NCBI GenBank assembly: GCA_004802725.1
Contig: SGPM01000008.1
Coordinates: 1-64,000 of the forward strand
Origin: Antrodiella citrinella
Taxonomy: Eukaryota > Basidiomycota > Agaricomycetes > Polyporales > Steccherinaceae
DNA: 64,000 nt
Reading direction: 5' to 3'
The translations under genes were made by a program, and so were the position numbers. Positions 55,925 through 64,000 of this stretch are shown here, piece by piece; position 1 is the stretch's first letter, and the number at the start of each line of letters is the position of its first letter. Below the pieces are notes generated by a model that made no database searches, was not told the DNA's origin, and saw only the letters and a list, made by a program, of their open reading frames with translations.

Positions 55925-56909
55925 TGAAGAACAGTTGTGGGTCCACACTTGCACAAATTTTTGATCACGAGATAATTGTTCAAATGCATCATGTATTGCA
56001 ATCTATCTAGGGCTACAGTAAATCCTCTCGTACCTCAGGCAAATGCCATCACAGGAAAGTCAAGAGGAAGGTGGGGGTTGTTGTCCAAAAATTGCTGAAA
56101 GCCAAAGCTAACAGACGTGTTCGGATGTGTAATTTGCAATCAGCAAAAGACTGTGCCTCGGTAAAAACCTCACTGGCGACAGTACGTGCCCGAGCACAAG
56201 AATGGAGAACCATCAAAACACACACACACCAACTCTTTATACGGGCGATCCCTGCGCACGGACCATGCATGCGCTGTGGGAGACTTGTCGAGCGCCCGTT
56301 GTCGTCGTGGTTAACGACGTCGACGTCGCAGTCGAGACTCAAAGCGACACGCGTGTTGGCAACGACAGCCTCGAGGATGCATCCAAGATGTATCTATCCA
56401 GATAATCTTGTTCAAAGTGACGTGGAGAGAGTATCGCGGCAAGACACGTTCCATCCTGCGACTTTCACTTTTTGATTTGCACGGCGCCGTCACGATCGTC
56501 GCTTTGCGCCCTCCGTTTGAGAAAATTAGTCTACTAGTGCTCCGTCGTCGTGTCCGTCGTACTTGTACTTTCGTATCCAGCCCCCGCAGTTGTTAAACAC
56601 ACAAACACGGGAGATGTTACCATCAAAGACTCTCACGGAGCAAGGGGAAATGAATCTGATGCGTTGACCAAGGCAACTTTTTGCATTCACTTTCGGTGCG
56701 ACTCCCCTTGGCAAGTTGACCGTCACAACGTCCGGCGTTGGCGAGCTCGCGATTCTTGCTCTTCGCCATCCCACATGCGAACCGCCGCTATCGTTCTCTG
56801 ATTCATTTCTCTTCTTTCTTGCAAGTCGACGTCCACCTCGAACTCGTTTCTTTCTTGCCTTTTCTCTCTGACGAACCTCGTGCTCTCGGCGGGTCTCATT
56901 CCACGTCCA
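55925..56909. promoter_or_regulatory. Shared divergent upstream region, no gene
   Basis: About 985 bases between the divergent KTI12 and phosphatase genes. The frames seen here (both strands) have no motif and no splice support. The stretch 56,790-56,880 is CT-rich, just before the phosphatase start. Confidence 0.4.
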
Positions 56910-58916
56910 TGGCCGACGCTGATCTCCCAATTTCGTCCCCTCCCTCCCAGGTAGGCTGATTCGAAACCACAGAGACCTCTGTTCTCGAACTCACTAGCTT
57001 CAAATGTCGTTCCTTTTGCAGTCCCAGGAGATCCCTTCGGACGAGGTTCTAGCGGGCTCCAGCGTGCAGGCTGCAGAGGGGTCCTCCTCAAATTCCCCAC
57101 CAGAAAGTGCCTCTTCCCCCTTGCACTCTGATGACCTCGCCAGCGCATCCTCTGCCCCCAACGACGTTCAACAAGACCAGGAACACCCGCAACAGGAGGA
57201 TGGACAGGCTATGACGGCCGAAAGCCCAGATGCTAGTGCGTCCGACGTCAACCATAACGAGCAAGGGCAGGTCCCTTCCCTTCCGGAGAAGACCGTCGCC
57301 TCTTCCCCAGAGACACCTTCCGCCACCATGTCCTCCGTCGCGACGCCCACAGTCGCAACTTCGACGGAGAAGGAAAAGGACGGTGAGTCGTCCCTCGCAA
57401 CGGCGACTCTCAGCATGCCTTTCCGTAAGCGTACGCGACGTAAAGACGATCCCTCAACTTCGAATGGAAAATACGCCGCGAGCAGCACCGGGCAACCGTC
57501 TGCTCTCTCAGTCACTGTCAAGGGTCCTCCCACTAAGAAAAGCAGAACGTCCCTCTTCACGAAGATCAGCCATATCTTCACGTCTTGCGTTAGCACATCG
57601 CACCGCACACACGTTGTAGACGTCGACGAGGGTCCCTCCCATACAATACATCAGAATGACTCGGAGAAGGCCTCACACAAAGACGCGGAAGTGACGAAGG
57701 AGGCGTCATCCCGTGAACCTTCGGCACCTAGTACTGGTGAGGAGATATCTCGCCCTTTTGTCGTACTGGCCTCGTGTTTCTAACGATGAGAAAACAGTTA
57801 TAACTTCGCCTCCCAAGCTGACAGTCGTGACTCCCCCTTCTACACTCTCAGACTCGGACATCGTTGTACCACCCACCCCAACGAAACAACTTCTCCCCCT
57901 CTCCGAAACTGACGGTCTGACTTCAGGCGCAGTACAACCACCAGGATCGACAGGTGACGAGGGCAAAACGGAACACTCGCCTCATTCGGAGTCGGGGGAC
58001 GAATCGGATGCGTCGTACTCTGACGACGACATGTTGATGGCTGGAGAGGACGACGAGGAGAGACTCATCAGGCAAGGCGGCGCGGGTATACCCATTGGAC
58101 TTGTACGTCCCATCTTTTATCTCATGAATCCCGCTGGACTGAATGTCGTGATAGAATGGCGTACCGAAACCGCTACTCCCGCCAATAGAACCGAAATACG
58201 CCGGAAGGAAGTGTCTCGTTCTCGACCTCGACGAGACGCTGGTTCACAGTAGTCTCAAGGTGAGTCTTTCACACCGTCCCGTCATACATCATGGCCATCC
58301 CTCTGACGCGTGCATACAGCCCGTCCCTTCACCTGATTTCATCGTTCCCGTTGAAATTGAATACAACTGGCATAACTTTTATGTCTTGAAACGTCCTGGA
58401 GTTGATACCTTTTTGAAGAAGATGGGCGATATATACGAAGTCGTTGTCTTCACTGCCAGTCTTAGCAAAGTGCGTATCCTTCTCCCGCTCCATCACGGAC
58501 GATGTCTTATCTATCCCATGTCGCGCCTATAGTATGCGGACCCCGTATTGGACCGTTTAGATCCAGACCACAGCGTGGCACACAGACTGTTCCGAGAGAG
58601 TTGTTACAATCATCGAGGGAACTATGTCAAGGTGCGTTCTAGCCTTCTTTCACAGGTCTCTTGTGCGTCATCGTGATTGACCATACACACTCCTCAGGAC
58701 CTCTCACAACTAGGCAGACCAATAGGCAACACGATCATCCTCGACAACTCTCCCGCGTCGTACATTTTCCACCCTCACAACGCTGTGCCCGTGTCATCAT
58801 GGTTCAGCGACGTACACGATACGGAGTTGGGCGATATGGCCCCCTTCCTTGCTGATCTGTGTCACGCGGGTGACGTGCGAGGAATCCTGAACCCAGGCTT
58901 ACCAGATAAAAACTAG
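56910..58916 (+). CDS. FCP/SCP-type protein phosphatase (PSR1-like)
   Basis: A tiny first exon ([14 protein letters not shown], 56,910-56,951) splices to a long Ser/Pro/Glu-rich disordered part (about 400 residues with [19 protein letters not shown]). The catalytic domain follows in five or so exons: [16 protein letters not shown] with the DxDxT nucleophile, [80 protein letters not shown] and [20 protein letters not shown]. It ends [11 protein letters not shown]. This is the NIF/SCP subfamily; yeast Psr1/Psr2 act with Whi2 at the plasma membrane in stress signalling. All catalytic residues visible are kept. Confidence 0.9.
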
Positions 58917-60787
58917 TCTGCGTTCACATTCACCACAGTGGGCCCTCAGCCAACCCAGCCTATACCCCCCATATTCACATCACAATCTACCACGACTTTC
59001 ACCCCACATCCTCACAATTCTCACATGCTCGTAGGCTCAGGTGGCTGAACATCATCCCGCTCTTCTTCATGCCTTCTTATGCACGCACAGTGCCGATCTC
59101 GCTGCTGTGACGCGTTTTGGCTGTATGCAGCCGAGGGGACTGCTGTGCGTGCACAGGCGAACCAATCCCTTCGGCATTCTGTTCCCTGAGGCGTACAGAA
59201 CCGTCACTGGTTCTTCTATACCCAGACGAACACGTGAGTCCGCTTCGTCTGAAGTCTGCAGACGCAAGCGCGGCTGACCGTGATGTCTTTTGCTAGATTA
59301 TTTTCAGATTCACCTCGCACCTCTTTCTCGCTTTTTTTTTGCTGTGTGAATTAGTCACACTCAGCGTTGCACGCTCCTTACAGGCTTTCATGCCACCCTA
59401 TTTACTGTGTTTTACTTCTTTCCTGCATAGCCATCTCACCTGACTCTTGTGTTTTCTGTGTTCTTTTGGTTACTTGGTGTGTACGTCCCCTCTCCGTCTT
59501 TCAGTTGTCGAACGATGAAGCTGACCCTTTCATTGCAAGACGCGGCAAGTACGGATTCATATACCCCCACACATCGACAAGCCCAGCATTGTTCCTTCCT
59601 CTCCTCCTCTGCCTCTCCTCTCGCCTCCGTTTCCTTATCTCTCCGCCCCTCCGTTCTCACATGCTTCCTCACTCGAATATCTTTATCCTCCCTCTTCTTA
59701 CACCCGCGCCCCTCCTACCCACCTACACTCACCTGTTTACCTTTGGCCCTCCTCGCCCTCCGCGATATTGTCAGTGTCACGAACCCAGTTGTACGAACGT
59801 CCCCCTCACAATGATCAGAAATGCGTGCCGTTTCTGGATCTCCCTTCTTCCTGATTGATCACGTCTGGACTCTGCTGCGAACTGCGAATTGGATTCAAGC
59901 GTGGAAGAGCGGGTGTCCGCGAAAGCCTTCTCTCCTACTGCATACGCGTATGTACGCGTGCTTGGTCTCGTCTTGGGTGTTATTGAGTTCTGCGTAAGGT
60001 AGTTTGGACCGGTCTCGCTCCCTGCGATTCGGCGGACCGTAAAACATCGATATCTAAGAAGTCAAGCTTTCTATATTTACGGTTATGGGGTAGAGATTCT
60101 GGGAGACGAGGGTCACTGGGTAAGGAAAGCGAGTGGAACGACCTCGGGGCACGGCGCCGACGATGCTACGACAGAAGTCTAAAGTGACTGCGCAGTGCCA
60201 GGGTCTCTCCGGTACACCAGGCCCCCTACGAATCGGATGCATTTTTCTGTATACACCTGTCATCACCCGCATGGTCCTCTGCGTCACGCTCTGACCGGGG
60301 ATGATTCGAAATTTGCTTTTGGGCACTGCTATAATAAAACAAAAACTACATCTTGGGAGATCCTAGCCTGTGAACAACCAGCTTTACTCAGAGGGGGGAA
60401 GAGGGGCGATTGGTGAGGGAGGGATATATATATATATATGTCATTTCAAAATCATCAACTTTCGTATTCGTATGCGCACGTCTCAACGCCGGATCCTCTC
60501 TCTTCCTTTCTTCCTATGTCTTTTTCTCTTCCTCGTTTCGTTCTGGATGCGAAGGGGGAATAGGTGAGGGGCTGAAGGGGTGTGGTGGGGTGGGGTGAAA
60601 TTACTTTACACAAAAGACTCAGACACAAGCACAAAGGGGTCACCAGCCACGCCGATCTCCTCACCCACGGACCTGAAACAAAGGACAAGTGAAGAACAAC
60701 AACAGCGACAACAATCGACCAGAACAGAAAGAAAAATAGGAAAAAAAACCCATGTCGTCTGGTCTCGCGAGAGAGAACAAGGAAGAG
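58917..60787. other. Long convergent 3' region, no supported gene
   Basis: About 1.9 kb between the phosphatase and the next convergent gene. It contains pyrimidine-rich tracts (about 59,580-59,720) and an AT dinucleotide run (about 60,425-60,439). The open frames, up to 163 residues, are products of this skewed composition and show no motif. Part must be 3' untranslated sequence. Confidence 0.5.
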
Positions 60788-63700
60788 CTAAAAGCTCGCC
60801 TCGCCCCCCTCGACGCCCTCCTCTTCCTCCCAAGGACTGAACTTCGTCTTCCGGACTTTCGGCAGCGCAGCCAACCACGCCGGCAGCCCGCTCATCATCC
60901 TCCCCTGTCCCTGCTGCCCTTGCTGTTGCGACTGTTGATGAGGACGACCCTGAGCGTTGGCGTGCACATGAGACGGACTCGACGGCAAGCTGGCGATCGA
61001 CACCTCGCTGAGCGTGGGGATGCGCTCGAGCGACGTGTTCGCGGACGACCCGAGCCGCCGCGCGAGCTCCTCGCGCTCCGCCGGCGACGGCGCGAACGCG
61101 TGCATCGACAGCGCCGAGAAGATCGAGTCGCTCTCCGACGACGACACGTCCCCGTGCGTATGCCGTGACAGATGCGCGTGGGGCGGCAGCGGCAGCATGA
61201 TGTGATTACCGTTGTTGTTGTTGGAGAGGGCGGTGATGTTGTACGGCGCGGAGATGGGCATGGACCGGATCCCGAGCGTGTCGAGCGTCGACAGGCGCTG
61301 CTGCGACTTGGACGTGGTCGACCCAAAAGGCTTCTTGAACTGGAACACCTTCGCTTCGGGGTTCAGACCCTTCTTGTCCTTGTCCTTCGTGCTCGGAGAT
61401 CCGGAGAACCAACGACGGTGCCCAGACCCTGTGACGACCGCTTGCTGCTCGTCCTCGCCGCTCATGTCCATCTCATCCGACTCCCGCGTGCGAGACCGAC
61501 TGAGTGTACCAGCGGACTGGGGATCCGACGAAGACCGACTGGAGTTGGTGAAGACGGCGCGCTGCATGTCCGAAACGTCCGACGCAAACCGATGTCGCAG
61601 AGGCGGCGGCGGGCGAATCTCGAATGGATCCTCCCTATCCACACCTTCAAAAGATGGATGCGTGAGTGAGGTAGGTGACGAGCTGTANGCAGCAGGGCTC
61701 TCGACGGGTTGTGGCGGGAATGGGAACGTCTTGCGCCAACCGCGCTCCAGGAAGTCGTCTGTGTCTGACTGGAAGGACCGGGAGAGGTCTTCAGACCCAC
61801 CGGAGTTCTCGAGGGATGCGATGAGGCTGGTGGGGATCAACGAAGAGCTCTTGGGCGAGAGCGCACCGCCGTCACGCATCAACGAGTGAACAGGCACTTC
61901 GAGCTCGTTGGTCTCTGCGAAAGGTGAGAACCGTGTGGAATGACTAGATAGGTTGTCTTCAAAGCTCGGGAAACCGACTGTACGCTGAACAGCATGCTCA
62001 GCATTGACCTGTTCGACAGCCGCAGCGCGCGAAGGGTGCAGATTCGACAAGAGACCAAGAGAGAGTTTCCTAGGTCGTGATGAGACGGAGAAATCGGTAG
62101 GTACCGGATTGCTTGAACCAGACGAGCCTGAACCGCCGCGACTGCGAGTGCCAGGGACGTGAAGAGATTGTGGGAAGACCTCAATGCCTGCAGACAGGTC
62201 GGAGTGGATGTAAGTATGTGGGTCGACAGGTATCTGGGGCGAGACGAGGGGTGACCACGGATTTGCTATCGGAACGGTAGGTTCTTCTGTCTGAATGACG
62301 TGCAATGGGAAGAACGCCCTATCTTGTTTCCTGAGCTCCGCCTCCTCCTTTGCCTTCTTCAGTAGCTCCTCTTCTGCAGTAATCTTCTCCTCCAGATCCT
62401 TCGCCCTCGCACTTAATGCAGCCACCACATCTTCGGCGACCTTCACTTCCTTCTTCTTCAGCTCCAACTCCTTCGCCATCTCCTCTTCAGCCTGGTCACC
62501 TTCTTCCTTCGCATTCGTCATCGCTCGCACATCCTCACCCATCCGTTCCTTCAAAACTTCAATCTCTTTATCGAGCCTATCGATCCGCTCAGCAGCCTTA
62601 TCCCTCTGACTCTCCGCCTGCTTCAATTTCTTATCCGCTTCTCGCTTCACCGCCTCCGCACTCCGCTTGCTCTCCTCCAACGTTTTGTTCTTCGTCTTCA
62701 ACTCCACCTTCGCCGCATCCTCCGCGCGCTTCTGCTCCCTCTGCGCGTCCAAATCGCGCTGGATCGCCGACCGCGACTCCGCCGCAACCGCCTGCGACTC
62801 CTGCAACGACGCGCGCACATCGACCACAGCGCCCTTGCTGAGCGCGATCTGACGCAGCAGCTCACTGATCACCGGGTTCTGATCAAACAACAACGAAGGC
62901 GATGTCTGGATCTGCAACGGGCTAGGCACACCCGCTGTTGTCGATGCGGTCGCAGTCGCGACCACAGCGTGCTGCTGTGGTGCGATCAGAGCTGGCGTGG
63001 ATCGGGGCGCTGTGGTCTTGTCGTTGTTTCCCTTGGACGCTGTGGCGGTCACACGAGGCGCGTGCAGCGGGAGCGAGGCCGACTTCGGGAGCGGCGGCGG
63101 GGTGATGCTCCGCGGCACAGAGTTGGGTGCGCGTGTGCCAGCACGTGCAGTGTCTCGCAGTTGCGGTGGGCATGCCTTGCCATTGGGAGCGAGGTGAGGT
63201 GGCGGCGCCGTCAGTAATAAACCTGGGCGTCGTGTTAGTTATGATAATCACGGCAAGCGGAAATACACATGTTTGATTGGGAGAAATACGTACCATCATA
63301 GTCCTCCAGGCTGTCGAGAGATTTTACGTCAAGGATACCCGAGTTGCAACGTTCCGCGTCTTTGGTGTTCGCCACAGTTTCGATCCACCACGATTGGAGT
63401 GCGCCTCCTCGCCACCACTTGCCAAACGCACCGATGTACCACGAGTTGGAGACCATTGCGCCAGAGCCATCGATGCGCACACGGCGACCGTGATGGGACT
63501 GCGATCGTGCACCACTGGGGACGATCGCGGCGATGGTGAAGATGCCGAAGCTTTGGAACAGATGCTTGGGGGTCCGAAGAGCGACGGAGGCACGGTTGGT
63601 GAAATGGAAGGTGGTCGAAGCGGGGTCGTACGAGCGACCAGGCTGCTTGAAGGCAGCTGGTGCGGCGAGGCGACGAGGAGACAGTGTATAGTGAACGCCG

Positions 63701-63991
63701 GTGTCGTCGCGATGGGACTGGTCGTCGTGGTTGTCGTCTTCCAACCGCCTGAGATGTTGGCGAAAGGACTGCTCGGTCAAGAAGGTACGGAAGGAAGTCT
63801 CGGACGGGTTTGTGAGATAGGCTGATTCGGGGAATTAGATGAAAAAAGAGGGGAGATGAAGGGGGCGGAAAGGACTCACCGAGGATAACGAGAATGACGA
63901 GGAACATGGAGGCAAAGAAGAGGGACTGGATGTCTACTCTCCTGAGAGCTAGGTTGATGGACCAGAGAGCAGGCGGACCGGAGAACATCAT
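60788..63991 (-). CDS. Membrane-anchored protein with long coiled coil, function unknown
   Basis: Exons 63,880-63,991, 63,294-63,821 and 60,788-63,222 join in frame to 1,024 residues. The N-terminal helix is IQSLFFASMFLVILVILAYL. A globular part follows (FTNRASVALRTPKHLFQSFG; VSNSWYIGAFGKWWRGGALQ; SLDSLEDYDG), then a Pro/Thr-rich linker, a coiled coil of about 200 residues (SKGAVVDVRASLQESQAV, LDKEIEVLKERMGEDVRAM, KAKEEAELRKQDRAF) and a 450-residue Ser/Pro-rich disordered end. The sequence has an undetermined base at 61,688, so one residue is unknown. The frame may continue left of the chosen ATG beyond the window edge (codons before it are open), so the N-terminus may be incomplete. I do not recognise the family. 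Confidence 0.7.
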
Positions 63992-64000
63992 GAGGCCGAG

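Noticed and set aside
59367..59858. 163-residue plus-strand frame rich in Pro, Leu and Ser
   Set aside because: It results from a long pyrimidine-rich tract; all three frames are open there and none has a motif.

Overview
The window looks like nuclear DNA of a filamentous basidiomycete, most likely an Agaricomycete. Nearly every gene is cut by introns of about 50-65 bases with GT..AG ends. The gene content includes families common in Agaricomycetes (DUF6534-type seven-helix proteins, a DUF6697-type protein, HxxHC/UstYa-like proteins, PRM1, MDM31). No tRNA, rRNA or CRISPR array was recognised. The gene structures below were read by eye from splice signals and protein-family motifs; none is backed by transcripts.

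Layout. 0-4 kb: an Ohr/OsmC peroxidase with a mitochondrial-type leader and a truncated seven-helix membrane protein. 4-6 kb: an F-box protein. 6-18 kb: a patchwork with a decayed peptidyl-tRNA hydrolase copy, a GH92 alpha-mannosidase, a frameshifted membrane protein, a relic of a small secreted peptide gene, a UstYa-like gene run into the remains of its usual neighbour, an SMR-domain protein and a decayed DUF6534 gene. 19-35 kb: housekeeping-like genes (a DUF6697-type protein, a PAQR/HlyIII receptor, a secreted Kex2-site-rich protein, an HSL-type hydrolase, the cell-fusion protein PRM1, a Bax-inhibitor-like protein). 35-46.6 kb: the most interesting block (DUF6534 protein, a TIR-bounded element, two tiny secreted peptides, peptidyl-tRNA hydrolase, a UstYa-partner protein, two UstYa-like proteins, a cytochrome P450). 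46.9-64 kb: MDM31, an ELL-like elongation factor, a polytopic membrane protein, KTI12, a DxDxT phosphatase, and a large membrane/coiled-coil protein reaching the right edge.

How the genes may work together. The 38.4-46.6 kb segment has the parts expected of a dikaritin-like RiPP cluster. There are two 54-56 residue precursors, each with a signal peptide, one dibasic Kex2-type site and an almost identical short C-terminal peptide (RR, then EVNGCIF or DVEGCIF). Next to them are two UstYa-family putative oxidases, a conserved membrane-anchored partner and a P450. A second, decayed set of the same families (peptidyl-tRNA hydrolase, peptide relic, UstYa-like, partner, DUF6534) lies at 6-18 kb, so the locus appears to have been duplicated and one copy is breaking down. 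Assignment as a RiPP cluster is an inference; the peptides, motifs and paralogy are visible in the sequence.
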